Source of the DNA: Pseudomonas frederiksbergensis
GTDB lineage: Bacteria > Pseudomonadota > Gammaproteobacteria > Pseudomonadales > Pseudomonadaceae
NCBI RefSeq assembly: GCF_003732705.1
Contig: NZ_MOBR01000017.1
Coordinates: 62,001 to 126,000, forward strand
Reading direction: 5' to 3'
DNA: 64,000 nucleotides
The notes below the pieces were generated by a model, which did not search any database, was not told the origin of the DNA, and was given only the letters and a program-made list of their open reading frames with translations. Made by a program: the position numbers and the translations under genes. How positions within the stretch are numbered: position 1 is the stretch's first letter; every line of letters starts with the position of its first letter. Of this stretch, positions 15,661 through 24,945 are shown one piece after another.

Positions 15661-16485
15661 ATGGATCTGCGCCGCCAGTATGGCTGGTCATTATTGCTGG
15701 GCCTGACGCTGTTGCCAGGGCTGGCCAGCGCCGCCGGCAAGTGCGAACGCCTGGTAGTCACCGGTAGCCCGGACGCACCGCCGTACCTGTGGCAAGACCC
15801 GCAGAACCCCAAGCACCTGATCGGCGCCAGTGCCGATTTGTTGCAGCAAGTGGCGGGGGAGTTGGGCATCAAGATTGAAATGCTGTATGCCGGCAAACGG
15901 GCCCAGGCTTTGGATGAAGTGCGCAGCGGTCGCATGGACATGCTGGCGGACGCACCGTTGACCCTCAACGAACTGGATACCCTGGATTACATCCATCCGC
16001 CATTGCTGGAAAACGACTATCTGGTCTGGACCCGCAAAGGCTCGACGCTGACCTACAGCGAAGCCAAAGACCTGCACGGGCACCCCGGCGCCGTGTCGGA
16101 AAAGTCTCGGATGACCCGGGAATTCAGCACTTTCGCCGAGCAGCAATTGACCCTGACCCGTACGCCAAACCTGACCCAGGCCCTTCAGAAATTGCTGTTG
16201 GGCGAGGTCGAATTTGTACTCGCCGGGCGCTATTCGGGCATGGCGGCCGCGCAGGCATTGGGCATGGGCAACGACCTGCAAGCCTATCCGCAACCTGTCG
16301 ACAGACCTGGCCTGTTCCTCGCGGTTTCCCATAACTCCGCCTGCAACGATCCGTGGTTGCGCGGACAGCTGGCCAAAAAGATGACAGAATTGCCCGCGTC
16401 CGGACTGACGGAGGCTGTGCTTCAACGCAATATCGAGCGTTGGAAAACGCAGCAACAGCAACCCGCCAGTACCCCAAAACAGTAG
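15661..16485 (+). CDS. periplasmic solute-binding protein (amino-acid ABC type, SBP_bac_3)
   Basis: 274 residues. Signal peptide about 1-24, ending LASA. The mature part has the bilobal family-3 pattern: LVVTGSPDAPPYLWQDP, ASADLLQQVAGELGIKIEML, GRMDMLADAPLTLNELD. Such proteins bind amino acids or similar small molecules, but there are no ABC permease or ATPase genes nearby. It is followed 9 bases later by a small lipoprotein and an OmpA protein, so it may act as a stand-alone sensor or scavenger. Ligand unknown. Confidence 0.85.
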   Translation: MDLRRQYGWSLLLGLTLLPGLASAAGKCERLVVTGSPDAPPYLWQDPQNPKHLIGASADLLQQVAGELGIKIEMLYAGKRAQALDEVRSGRMDMLADAPLTLNELDTLDYIHPPLLENDYLVWTRKGSTLTYSEAKDLHGHPGAVSEKSRMTREFSTFAEQQLTLTRTPNLTQALQKLLLGEVEFVLAGRYSGMAAAQALGMGNDLQAYPQPVDRPGLFLAVSHNSACNDPWLRGQLAKKMTELPASGLTEAVLQRNIERWKTQQQQPASTPKQ

Positions 16486-16494
16486 GGATTTTTA

Positions 16495-16851
16495 GTGAGT
16501 ATTCGACCTCTTTTCGCTGCCCTGGCCGTTCTGGCTCTGGCGGGTTGTGCAGCCGATCCGGCGCCGAATGAACAAATTCGCCTGACCGAGCAGGCACTCG
16601 AACAAGCCAAGGCCGTTGGCGCCACCGCTGACGACGTGCCAGAGCTGAAACTGGCCGAAGACAAGTTCTCCCGCGCCCAGGGCGACATGACCGACCAGTC
16701 CTACAAACATGCCCGCATGCGCGCCGAACAGGCTGAGCTGGATGCGCGCCTGGCTGAAGCCCGGGTCCTGACCCTCAAGAGCCAGGAGCAGTTGAACGTA
16801 CTCAATACCCGCATCACTCGCCTGCGCAAGCAACTGGGGGATGCCCAATGA
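16495..16851 (+). CDS. small helical lipoprotein (DUF4398 type)
   Basis: 118 residues, GTG start, lipobox LAGC (Cys18), so membrane-anchored on the periplasmic side. The remainder is almost entirely alpha-helical and charged (EQALEQAKAVGAT, HARMRAEQAELDARLAEA), the DUF4398 pattern. Its stop overlaps the start of the OmpA-family gene (ATGA), implying translational coupling and a shared envelope role. Precise function unknown. Confidence 0.85.
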   Translation: MSIRPLFAALAVLALAGCAADPAPNEQIRLTEQALEQAKAVGATADDVPELKLAEDKFSRAQGDMTDQSYKHARMRAEQAELDARLAEARVLTLKSQEQLNVLNTRITRLRKQLGDAQ

Positions 16852-17660
16852 GCCTTAAGTCCAAAGTACTCGGCGGTTTGATCCTCGCAGGTTGCGCCAG
16901 CCTGTATGGCTGCGCCGGCCAGCACAGCGAGTCCGCGGTGCAACAGGCCGGGGCTGACTTCCAGAAGGTCAAGGAAGACTCCAACGTGCTGCGTATCGCG
17001 CCCAAGGACGTCATCCGTGCCGGTGAATCCCTGGCTCGCGCCGATCGCCTGTCCAGCTACTGGGGCAGCGGTTCGGATGTGGTGCATTACGCGTACCTGA
17101 GCCAGCGCTACAGCGAAATCGCCCGGGAACACACCAATCAGGTGCTTAACGAAGAGCAGGCGGCAAAACTCGAACTGGAACGCCAGCGCCTGCAACTGGC
17201 CCTGCGCGAGTCCAAGTTACTGAGCGTGCAGCAACAGGGCAAATGGCTCGAAGAACAGATCGTGGCGCTGGCCACTACCCAGACTGACCGTGGCCTGGTG
17301 ATGACGCTGGGCGACGTGCTGTTTGATACCGGCGAAGCAGAATTGAAGAATTCGGCGAACCGCGTAGTGCTGAAGATCGTTCAATTCCTGCAGCTCAACC
17401 CCAAACGTGTGGTGCGGATCGAAGGCTACACCGACAGCACCGGCGGCAAGCAGGATAACCTCAAGCTGTCCCGCGACCGTGCGCAATCGGTGGCAGACGT
17501 GCTGATGGATCTGGGCATCGACGATAAACGCATCCAGGTCGAAGGCTATGGCGATGAATACCCGGTGGACGTGAACGCCTCAGAACGCGGTCGCGCGCAG
17601 AACCGTCGGGTGGAAATTGTGTTCTCCGACGAAAAAGGCCAGCTCGGCGCTGCCCGCTAA
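16848..17660 (+). CDS. OmpA-family lipoprotein with helical N-terminal domain
   Basis: 270 residues. An N-terminal lipoprotein-like signal (LYGC, Cys at about 22) is followed by a helical DUF4398-like region (about 30-130). The C-terminal OmpA peptidoglycan-binding domain (about 150-255) contains LGDVLFDTGEAELK, RIEGYTDSTGGKQDN, LSRDRAQSVADVL and RAQNRRVEIVF. Probably tethers the outer membrane to peptidoglycan. Co-translated with the preceding lipoprotein; a terminator follows. Confidence 0.9.
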   Translation: MSLKSKVLGGLILAGCASLYGCAGQHSESAVQQAGADFQKVKEDSNVLRIAPKDVIRAGESLARADRLSSYWGSGSDVVHYAYLSQRYSEIAREHTNQVLNEEQAAKLELERQRLQLALRESKLLSVQQQGKWLEEQIVALATTQTDRGLVMTLGDVLFDTGEAELKNSANRVVLKIVQFLQLNPKRVVRIEGYTDSTGGKQDNLKLSRDRAQSVADVLMDLGIDDKRIQVEGYGDEYPVDVNASERGRAQNRRVEIVFSDEKGQLGAAR

Positions 17661-17677
17661 GGGCTGCGTTACTGGAA

Positions 17678-17711
17678 AACCCGGCCTGCAAGACAGCGCC
17701 GGGTTTTTTTG
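17678..17711 (+). terminator. rho-independent terminator after the OmpA gene
   Basis: AACCCGGC stem with GCCGGGTT, 12-nt loop, then a T-run. Confidence 0.88.
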
Positions 17712-17872
17712 TGCCTGTGAAAGGCTTCACGCTCTTCAAAAAAAGCAGTACAGATTTTGCTGACACTGCACTGTACGGTCGACTATTGTGGCAACTGTCC
17801 CCGTACACTTCTAAACTGTTCCGGTATTGTTTCACACAAGAATAAAATGCCCGTGAAATCGAGTGCTGCGTC

Positions 17873-19312
17873 ATGACCAATCTCTTGCTTTACCAACGTA
17901 TTGCTCAACAACTGGCCGAGGACATCCGCCGCGGTGTCTATCAACCGGGGGAGCGCGTGCCTTCGGTGCGCAAGATGAGCTCGCAGCTCAATGTCAGTCA
18001 TGCAACCGTGTTGCAGGCTTACGCCAACCTTGAAGACCAGGGCCTGATCCGCGCCCGGCCGCAGTCCGGTTACTACGTGCACCAGACGCCGGCCCTGACG
18101 GCGCCGACGCCGGACATTGCCCGGGTCGAACGGCCTGGTCTGGTCACGCGCAGCAGCATCATTCAGCAAGTCCTGGTCGAATCCCGCCGCGAGGGTGTTT
18201 TTCCCTTGGGTGCGGCGGTGCCGAGCGTCGATTATCTGCCGGTCCGTGCACTGCATCAGCAATTGGCCAAGGTTACCCGATTCCATAGCCCCCGGGCGTT
18301 CAGCTACATGTTCAGCCCGGGCTTCGAACCATTGCGCCGTCAGGTGGCGATTCGCATGCGCGATGCCGGTGTGGTGGTCGATCCGTCCGAAGTGGTGATC
18401 ACCCACGGTTGTGTCGATGCCTTGCAGATGTCGCTGCGGGTATTGACCCGTCCAGGTGACCTGATCGCCGCTGAATCACCGACCTATTACGGCCTGCTGC
18501 AATTGTCTGACTTGCTCGGCCTCAAAGTCATCGAAATTCCCAGCGACCCCGCCACCGGCATGAGCCTGGAAGCCTTGCAACTGGCCGCCAACCAATGGTC
18601 GATCAAAGCATTGGTGCTGACCACCCGCCTGAGCAACCCACTGGGCGGCACCATGCCCGAAGAGCGGCAGAAACAGTTGCTGCGCCTGGCCTCGGATTTC
18701 GATATTCAGATTGTCGAAGACGATATCTACGGCGAATTGATGTTCGAACAGGGCCGCACCAAAGCGCTGAAGGCTTACGACCGACTGGATCGGGTGATCT
18801 ATTGCTCGAGCTTCTCCAAAACCCTGTCGCCGGGGGTGAGGATTGGCTGGATGATCGCCGGCAAGTACCAGCAGGAAATCCAGCGTTTGCAGACCTTCAG
18901 CACCCATTCGGCGTGCAGCGTCACGCAAATGGGCATCGCGGCTTACCTGGAGAACGGCGGCTACGACCGGCATTTACGCTACATCCGCCAGGAATACCGC
19001 AAGAACCTCAGTGCCTTCCAGTTGGCGGTGCAGCAGTACTTCCCCGAAGGCACACAGATGAGCCGGCCAACCGGTGGATTCATTTTGTGGGTCAGCCTGC
19101 CGGGGCGGGTCAATACCCAGGAACTGCATGTGCGAGCCTTGCAGCAAGGCATCAGCATCGCGCCGGGGCTGATTTTCAGTAACACCGAGCAGTTCAATCA
19201 CTGCATTCGACTGAACTGCGGCACTCCCTGGAACCGTGAAGCCGAGCGTGCATTGATGACCTTGGGGATGCTGGCGACTCAGCTCTGTCAGGAGACGGCC
19301 AGCGGTTTTTGA
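17873..19312 (+). CDS. MocR-type regulator (GntR HTH fused to aminotransferase fold)
   Basis: 479 residues. Residues about 5-72 are a GntR winged helix (DIRRGVYQPGERVPSVRKMS, then VSHATVLQAYANLEDQGLI). Residues about 100-470 form a type I PLP aminotransferase-like domain, with the PLP lysine expected in SSFSKTLSPGVRIGW and an Asp-containing EDDIYGELMF. MocR proteins sense amino-acid or vitamin B6-type ligands through PLP. The target is usually a divergent gene, but none is present here, so its regulon is unclear. Confidence 0.92.
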   Translation: MTNLLLYQRIAQQLAEDIRRGVYQPGERVPSVRKMSSQLNVSHATVLQAYANLEDQGLIRARPQSGYYVHQTPALTAPTPDIARVERPGLVTRSSIIQQVLVESRREGVFPLGAAVPSVDYLPVRALHQQLAKVTRFHSPRAFSYMFSPGFEPLRRQVAIRMRDAGVVVDPSEVVITHGCVDALQMSLRVLTRPGDLIAAESPTYYGLLQLSDLLGLKVIEIPSDPATGMSLEALQLAANQWSIKALVLTTRLSNPLGGTMPEERQKQLLRLASDFDIQIVEDDIYGELMFEQGRTKALKAYDRLDRVIYCSSFSKTLSPGVRIGWMIAGKYQQEIQRLQTFSTHSACSVTQMGIAAYLENGGYDRHLRYIRQEYRKNLSAFQLAVQQYFPEGTQMSRPTGGFILWVSLPGRVNTQELHVRALQQGISIAPGLIFSNTEQFNHCIRLNCGTPWNREAERALMTLGMLATQLCQETASGF

Positions 19313-19402
19313 TCCTGCGGGCAGGTCATCCACTGTCCGTGCTTGTCATGTCGCTTGCAAAAAGCGAGCATATGGCCCTCTGCCGTTAGCGCTGTTGGGT
19401 CC

Positions 19403-19882
19403 ATGAAACCGATTTTTTCCGCCGCATGGCTATCGATCTGCCTGTTGCTGACTGCTGTGCCGCAAGGTGTCATGGCGGCTGCCGTTCAGGAAAAAACTGC
19501 CGCCACCAGCACCACGGCAACGCCGAAGAAACCGGTTGCGGCCAAAAAAGCCACGCCGGCCAAAAAGAAAGCTGCGCCGATCAAGAAGCGTCCACCCATT
19601 GCTTCCAAGTCCAAGTCGGCCAGCGAAGTGGTGAAGACCACCAAACTGCCACCCGCCAATCTCGACTTGAGCTTGCCGCAACACTTGGTCGAAGAACTCA
19701 AGCCCGTCGGTACGGTGCCATTGCCCAAACACGATGGGGTATTGCCACAAATGTTCGGCGACAAATCCAGTGATTTTCAACTCAACGGCCGTCTGCTGAG
19801 CAACGAAATGCAGCTGCAACTGCGCAATGATGAGCGCCGTGAGATCTCAGGCGCGGCGTTGGAATTCGAGTTCAAGCGGTAA
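19403..19882 (+). CDS. secreted Lys/Ala/Pro-rich hypothetical protein
   Basis: 159 residues from the ATG at 19403, chosen because a clear signal peptide (KPIFSAAWLSICLLLTAV, cleaved near MAA) begins there. Residues about 35-75 form a Lys/Ala/Pro/Thr-rich basic linker of the histone-H1-like type. The last 80 residues look folded (LDLSLPQHLVEELKPVG... NGRLLSNEMQLQLR). Function unknown; the basic linker might bind peptidoglycan, lipopolysaccharide or nucleic acid. Confidence 0.75.
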   Translation: MKPIFSAAWLSICLLLTAVPQGVMAAAVQEKTAATSTTATPKKPVAAKKATPAKKKAAPIKKRPPIASKSKSASEVVKTTKLPPANLDLSLPQHLVEELKPVGTVPLPKHDGVLPQMFGDKSSDFQLNGRLLSNEMQLQLRNDERREISGAALEFEFKR

Positions 19883-20047
19883 ATCATTCCCATCGGTAAG
19901 GCGCGGACCAGACGCTTCGTCGGAGACTGGTCGGTCACGTTCCGTTGAGCGTAAAAACTCCCCTCAAGTAATTTGAAACAGTCGTTTTAGCGGGTACTCT
20001 GTGCCACGTCCCTTTTACATATTGCCCGTCGCGAGGAGCTTGTCGTC

Positions 20048-20302
20048 ATGAAATGCCGTGAAGGCTGTGGCGCTTGTTGTATTGCCCCTTCCATCAGTTC
20101 ACCGATTCCCGGCATGCCCCATGGCAAAGCCGCCGGAGAACGTTGCGTACAACTTTCTGTCGAAAACCTGTGCAACATTTTTGGCCAGGCAGAACGTCCG
20201 GCAGTCTGTTCGGCCTTTGAAGCCGATGCCGAGGTATGCGGAAACAGCAGTGAAGAAGCGATCCGGCTGATTGGCTGGTGGGAGCGAATGACGGCGGCGT
20301 GA
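20048..20302 (+). CDS. YkgJ-type zinc/iron-chelating cysteine-cluster protein
   Basis: 84 residues. Cysteine pattern CREGCGACC near the N-terminus, then C33, C42, C54 and C63, as in the short YkgJ/CxxCxxCC proteins, which probably bind a metal ion. GAGGAG ribosome site 8-9 nt before the ATG. Cytoplasmic, function unknown. Confidence 0.88.
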   Translation: MKCREGCGACCIAPSISSPIPGMPHGKAAGERCVQLSVENLCNIFGQAERPAVCSAFEADAEVCGNSSEEAIRLIGWWERMTAA

Positions 20303-20344
20303 TGTGTTCAAACGAACGGAACTTCAACAATAAGGAATAAGATT

Positions 20345-20950
20345 ATGGGTTCGCTGCATCGTATTGCTGTGCTGTGTGGTTTGACGGTTTTGCTGGCCAC
20401 CTCGGCCGCCCAGGCCGAAGACTGGAAAGTCGCCAAAAACGAAGACGGCATCAAGGTGTCCCTGAGTGAAGTAGCCGGTTCCGATTACAAGGCGTACCAG
20501 GGCGTCACCTTGATGAAGACCACGATCGCCAAATTGCGCGCGCTGCAGGAAGACGTGTCGGGAGCCTGCTCGTGGATTCACGAGTGCAAAGCCCAGAAGT
20601 TGCTCAAGCACGAAGGCGCTGACAGCTGGACCTACACCCAATTCAATACCCCATGGCCCGTCACCCCGCGTGATTCGGTGTTGCACGTCACCACTGTCGA
20701 AGGTGCAGATGGCAGCCTGACTCGCAAACTCGAAGGCGTGCCGAAGTACATTCCTGAAGAAAAAGGTTTTGTGCGGGTCGCCAAAGTCGATGGTTTCTGG
20801 AAGTTCGTACCCAAGGGAGATCAGGTCGAAGTGACCTATCAAGTGCACACCGAGCCGGGCGGCAGCGTACCGTCGATGATCGCCAACAAGTTCGTGGTCG
20901 ATGCCCCGTTCAACACCTTGAAAGCCCTGAAAGAACGCGCCGAGAAGTAA
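20345..20950 (+). CDS. START-domain periplasmic protein
   Basis: 201 residues. Signal peptide about 1-22 (ending AQA). The mature chain has the START/Bet v 1-like lipid-binding pattern: DWKVAKNEDGIKVS, WIHECKAQKLL, FNTPWPVTPRDSVLHV and KFVVDAPFNTLKALKE. Probably binds a hydrophobic molecule in the periplasm; ligand unknown. A terminator follows 20 bases downstream. Confidence 0.88.
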   Translation: MGSLHRIAVLCGLTVLLATSAAQAEDWKVAKNEDGIKVSLSEVAGSDYKAYQGVTLMKTTIAKLRALQEDVSGACSWIHECKAQKLLKHEGADSWTYTQFNTPWPVTPRDSVLHVTTVEGADGSLTRKLEGVPKYIPEEKGFVRVAKVDGFWKFVPKGDQVEVTYQVHTEPGGSVPSMIANKFVVDAPFNTLKALKERAEK

Positions 20951-20970
20951 CCGCGCCGCTCTTTCGATAA

Positions 20971-21000
20971 CGCCCCGACTGGTTCGGGGCGTTTTTCTTT
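20971..21000 (+). terminator. rho-independent terminator
   Basis: CGCCCCGAC-TG-GTTCGGGGCG stem followed by TTTTTCTTT. Confidence 0.88.
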
Positions 21001-21020
21001 AGAAGACATGCACAATCCCT

Positions 21021-21109
21021 TGTGGGAGCGAGCCTGCTCGCGAAAGCGGTGGGACAGTCGACATCAATGTTAATGACAGACCGCTTTCGCGAGCAGGCTC
21101 GCTCCCACA
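21021..21109. repeat. REP doublet, family A
   Basis: 30-bp perfect inverted arms (TGTGGGAGCGAGCCTGCTCG onward) with a 29-base spacer, between the START-domain gene and the LTA-synthase-like gene. Confidence 0.88.
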
Positions 21110-21339
21110 GGGGATTGGGGGTTTATTGTGTTTCCGGATATGCGTTGCACGAAATTTTCACAAAGTGTCCAAGACAATTCGCCCGCGCCAACATTGCGGA
21201 CAGTAATCAATGGCAATGCCGCGAGTGATCGTGCAACATTTGCGCACCCGCGCAAGCCCCGGGGCCAAGTAGTGGCCAACAGAGGGCAGGGCGCAGCTGT
21301 ATTTTTGAAACTTCAACTTCCAATGGGTCCTAAAACGAC

Positions 21340-23433
21340 ATGGCAAACCCGGACGCCCTGAATCAGCAGCGAGCTTCTAGTCGCCTGCTGCAACCGACCG
21401 TCAAATCGCATCTGGCCTACACGTTGTTGTGTGCCCTGGTCATGATGGTCATGTTCAGCCTGCTGCGCGTCGCGCTGCTGGTCTACAACCGCTCGATGAT
21501 CCTCGACACCCCGGCTGCGACCTTCCTCGAAGCGTTCGCCAACGGCCTGCGTTTCGATTTGCGCCTGGTGGTCTACCTCATTATTCCGTTGCTGCTGGCA
21601 TTGTTCAGCGCCCGGGCCATGGCGGCTCGCGGACTTTTCCGCTTCTGGCTGACCATCGCTTCGAGCATCGCGCTGTTCCTCGGCCTGATGGAAATGGACT
21701 TCTACCGTGAATTCCACCAGCGCCTCAACGGCCTGGTCTTCCAGTATGTGAAAGAAGACCCGAAAACCGTGATGAGCATGCTCTGGTACGGTTTTCCGGT
21801 GGTTCGCTATCTGCTGGCCTGGGCCTTGGGTACGTTGATCCTGACTCTGGCGTTCAAGGGCGCCGACCGCGCCACCCGTCCTCGTGGTCCGTTCAGCGGC
21901 GGCAGCATTGGCACTCGCCAGATTGCCCCGTGGTATACGCGCATCGCGGTGTTCGTGGTTTGCCTGCTGGTCTGCGTGGTCGCCGCACGTGGCACCCTGC
22001 GTCAAGGTCCGCCATTACGTTGGGGTGACGTCTACACCACCGACTCCAACTTCGCCAACCAGTTGGGCCTCAACGGCACGCTGTCGCTGATCGCGGCGGC
22101 CAAGTCGCGGATGTCCGAAGAGCGCGATAACATCTGGAAAGCCACGCTGCCACAGCCGCTGGCCCAGCAAACCGTGCGTGACATGTTGCTGACCCCGAGC
22201 GACAAACTGGTGGATGCCGATATCGCGGCGGTTCGCCGTAACTACACGCCGGATGCCAACAAGACCCTGCCGATCAAGAACGTGGTAGTGATCCTGATGG
22301 AAAGCTTCGCCGGTCACTCGGTGGGCGCCCTGGGTCGTCCGGGCAACATCACGCCAGCCTTTGACAAGTTGTCGAAAGAAGGCCTGTTGTTCGATCGTTT
22401 CTTCTCCAACGGCACCCATACCCACCAGGGCATGTTCGCCACCATGGCCTGCTTCCCGAACCTGCCGGGTTTCGAATACCTGATGCAGACCCCGGAAGGC
22501 AGCCACAAGTTGTCCGGCCTGCCACAGTTGCTCAGCGCTCGCGACTATGACGATGTGTACGTCTACAACGGCGATTTCGCCTGGGACAACCAGTCGGGCT
22601 TCTTCAGCAACCAGGGCATGACCAACTTCATCGGGCGTAACGATTTCGTGAACCCGGTGTTCTCCGATCCAACGTGGGGCGTGTCCGACCAGGACATGTT
22701 CAACCGTGGCCTGGAAGAACTGAAGGCGCGCGATGGCAAGGACAAAAAACCGTTCTATGCCTTGCTGCAAACCCTGTCCAACCACACGCCATATGCCTTG
22801 CCGACACCATTGCCGGTAGAGCGCGTGACCAACCGCGGCAGCCTCAACGAACACTTGACCGCCATGCGCTACTCCGACTGGGCGCTGGGGCAATTCTTCG
22901 AGAAGGCCCGCAAAGAGCCTTACTTCAATGAAACCCTATTCGTGGTCGTTGGCGACCATGGCTTCGGCGACGAGCAGCAAATCACCGAAATGGACCTGGG
23001 TCGCTTCAACGTGCCGATGCTGATGATCGCACCGGGCATCCAGGAAAAATTCGGCCAGCGTGACCACACCGTGGGCACTCAGATCGACATCGTGCCGACC
23101 ATCATGGGCCGTGTCGGTGGCGACGTGGTTCATCAATGCTGGGGCCGCGACCTGCTGAACCTGCCGGAAGGTGACAAGGGTTTCGGCGTGATCAAGCCTT
23201 CGGGCAGCGATCAGACCGTGGCCTTGCTGACCGCTGACCGCGTGCTGGTATTGCCGAAAGAGATGCCGCCAAAACTGTATCAATACGAACTGGGTGCCGA
23301 TCCGAAAGGTGTGGTGATTCCCGAGTCGGCTGACGAAGCGGCCCTCAAGCAGAAGCTCGAGTCGTTCCTGCAAACTGCGACCAAGAGCTTGCTGGATAAC
23401 ACCGCCGGTGTGGTTAACGGCAAGCCGGACTAA
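21340..23433 (+). CDS. LTA-synthase-like membrane sulfatase (phosphoglycerol/phosphoethanolamine transferase type)
   Basis: 697 residues. Five or so transmembrane segments lie within residues 1-220, followed by a periplasmic sulfatase/alkaline-phosphatase-superfamily domain. Metal and nucleophile regions are visible: VVVILMESFAGHSVGALG, FSNGTHTHQGMFATMACFPN (nucleophile Thr expected here), YNGDFAWDN and VVVGDHGFGDE. In pseudomonads such proteins modify periplasmic glucans or other glycans; the acceptor cannot be deduced. No strong Shine-Dalgarno precedes the ATG. Ends in a bidirectional terminator. Confidence 0.88.
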   Translation: MANPDALNQQRASSRLLQPTVKSHLAYTLLCALVMMVMFSLLRVALLVYNRSMILDTPAATFLEAFANGLRFDLRLVVYLIIPLLLALFSARAMAARGLFRFWLTIASSIALFLGLMEMDFYREFHQRLNGLVFQYVKEDPKTVMSMLWYGFPVVRYLLAWALGTLILTLAFKGADRATRPRGPFSGGSIGTRQIAPWYTRIAVFVVCLLVCVVAARGTLRQGPPLRWGDVYTTDSNFANQLGLNGTLSLIAAAKSRMSEERDNIWKATLPQPLAQQTVRDMLLTPSDKLVDADIAAVRRNYTPDANKTLPIKNVVVILMESFAGHSVGALGRPGNITPAFDKLSKEGLLFDRFFSNGTHTHQGMFATMACFPNLPGFEYLMQTPEGSHKLSGLPQLLSARDYDDVYVYNGDFAWDNQSGFFSNQGMTNFIGRNDFVNPVFSDPTWGVSDQDMFNRGLEELKARDGKDKKPFYALLQTLSNHTPYALPTPLPVERVTNRGSLNEHLTAMRYSDWALGQFFEKARKEPYFNETLFVVVGDHGFGDEQQITEMDLGRFNVPMLMIAPGIQEKFGQRDHTVGTQIDIVPTIMGRVGGDVVHQCWGRDLLNLPEGDKGFGVIKPSGSDQTVALLTADRVLVLPKEMPPKLYQYELGADPKGVVIPESADEAALKQKLESFLQTATKSLLDNTAGVVNGKPD

Positions 23434-23445
23434 CGTTTGACGCAA

Positions 23446-23481
23446 TAAAAAAGAGGCCCTTTTTCAAGGGCCTCTTTTTTT
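23446..23481. terminator. bidirectional rho-independent terminator
   Basis: AAAAAAGAGGCCCTT-TTTC-AAGGGCCTCTTTTTTT serves the sulfatase gene on the plus strand and the small gene on the minus strand. Confidence 0.92.
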
Positions 23482-23496
23482 GGTCGGGTTAACGCT

Positions 23497-23649
23497 TTAT
23501 ATCTTGCCGAGCAACAGCAGAATCAACAGCACTACCAACACCACGCCGAGGATACCCGATGGGCCATAACCCCAACTTCTGGAGTGTGGGAAGACTGGCA
23601 AACCACCGATCAGCAACAGGATCAGAATAACGATAAGAATTGTGCCCAT
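23497..23649 (-). CDS. DUF3309-type small membrane protein
   Basis: 50 residues. Two hydrophobic stretches (GTILIVILILLLIGGLPVF and GVVLVVLLILLLLGKI) flank a short polar segment, HSRSWGYGPSG, the usual layout of DUF3309 proteins. AAGGAAATC lies before the ATG. Predicted to sit in the inner membrane; such proteins are often stress-induced in pseudomonads. The gene is compact, convergent with the sulfatase gene and shares its terminator. Confidence 0.88.
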   Translation of the reverse strand: MGTILIVILILLLIGGLPVFPHSRSWGYGPSGILGVVLVVLLILLLLGKI

Positions 23650-23845
23650 GACGATTTCCTTGTTGGAAGTGTTCTGGATTGACCGAGTGTTTTAACGATC
23701 AGCCGGAATGCGATAAATCCGAACTGCTTACAAAATCCGACTCTCGCGAATGAAAGAAAATTCAAAGTTTTTTAATGTTTTTTAGAAAGCAGGCTTATTT
23801 CGTTTTCGCGTCTTGTTAGTTGGTCAGTTAAACCGCGTTATCGTT

Positions 23846-23938
23846 CTTCGCGGGCAAGCCTTGCTCCTACAGGTTTTGTGTTGGCCACGATATCCGGGAC
23901 CGACACAAAACCTGTAGGAGCGAGGCTTGCCCGCGAAG
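23846..23938. repeat. REP doublet, family A (CGCGGGCAAGCC form)
   Basis: Arms CTTCGCGGGCAAGCCTTGCT and the reverse complement; CAGGTTTTGTGT and ACACAAAACCTG extend the pairing inward. Confidence 0.88.
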
Positions 23939-24065
23939 GCCGCGACTCGATCCGAATCCGTGCGCCGGTTTGTGCGGACCATTCAGCAATCTGATGGAGC
24001 GTGGGTCGGGCAATATCCTTCGCTACACTCGGCGCATCTTCCCCAGAACAACAAGGCTGTTAGCT

Positions 24066-24881
24066 ATGCAAAATCGCATGATGATCACTGGCGCAGGCTC
24101 GGGCCTGGGTCGCGAAATCGCGCTGCGCTGGGCCCGCGAAGGCTGGCAGCTGGCCTTGTCGGATGTCAGCGAGCCCGGCCTGCAGGAAACCCTGAAGCGG
24201 GTTCGCGAAGCGGGCGGCGACGGTTTTATCCAGCGTTGCGATGTGCGCGACTACAGTCAACTGACTGCGTTTGCCCAAGCGTGCGAAGAAAAGCTCGGTG
24301 GCATTGATGTCATCGTCAACAACGCCGGTGTGGCCTCGGGCGGGTTCTTCAGCGAACTGTCCCTGGAAGACTGGGACTGGCAGATCGCAATCAACTTGAT
24401 GGGCGTGGTCAAAGGCTGCAAGGCCTTCCTGCCGCTGTTGGAAAAAAGCAAAGGCAAGATCATCAACATCGCGTCGATGGCCGCGCTGATGCAAGGTCCG
24501 GCCATGAGCAACTACAACGTGGCCAAGGCCGGCGTGGTGGCGTTGTCCGAAAGTCTGTTGATCGAATTGGCGCAGCAGGAAGTTGGCGTGCACGTGGTGT
24601 GTCCGTCGTTCTTCCAGACCAACCTGCTGGACTCTTTCCGTGGCCCGACGCCGGCCATGAAGGCCAAAGTCGGCAAGTTACTGGAAAGTTCGCCGATCAC
24701 CGCCACCGACATTGCCGACTACATCTACACCCAAGTGGCCGCCGGCGAGTTCATGATCCTGCCCCACGAACAGGGCCGCATGGCCTGGGCGCTGAAGCAG
24801 AAAAATCCGCAATTGCTCTACAACGAAATGACCGTCATGGCCGACAAAATGCGCGCCAAGGCCAAACAATCCGCCGGCTGA
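24066..24881 (+). CDS. short-chain dehydrogenase/reductase
   Basis: 271 residues, classical SDR. Nucleotide motif TGAGSGLGREIALRWAREG at residues about 8-26. NNAGVASGGFF is the NAG motif. The catalytic Ser is in NIASMAALMQG, and the Tyr/Lys in SNYNVAKAG (YxxxK). The start at 24066 was chosen because it opens directly on the Rossmann strand, and an AAGG lies about 10 nt before it. Substrate unknown. Monocistronic, with a REP doublet upstream and ynfA 64 bases downstream. Confidence 0.9.
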   Translation: MQNRMMITGAGSGLGREIALRWAREGWQLALSDVSEPGLQETLKRVREAGGDGFIQRCDVRDYSQLTAFAQACEEKLGGIDVIVNNAGVASGGFFSELSLEDWDWQIAINLMGVVKGCKAFLPLLEKSKGKIINIASMAALMQGPAMSNYNVAKAGVVALSESLLIELAQQEVGVHVVCPSFFQTNLLDSFRGPTPAMKAKVGKLLESSPITATDIADYIYTQVAAGEFMILPHEQGRMAWALKQKNPQLLYNEMTVMADKMRAKAKQSAG

Positions 24882-24945
24882 TCTTGCCCGTGGGCAACAC
24901 CGTCGTTAGGGTGGCCGCATTCGGCCATCCTCACGAGACACCTGC

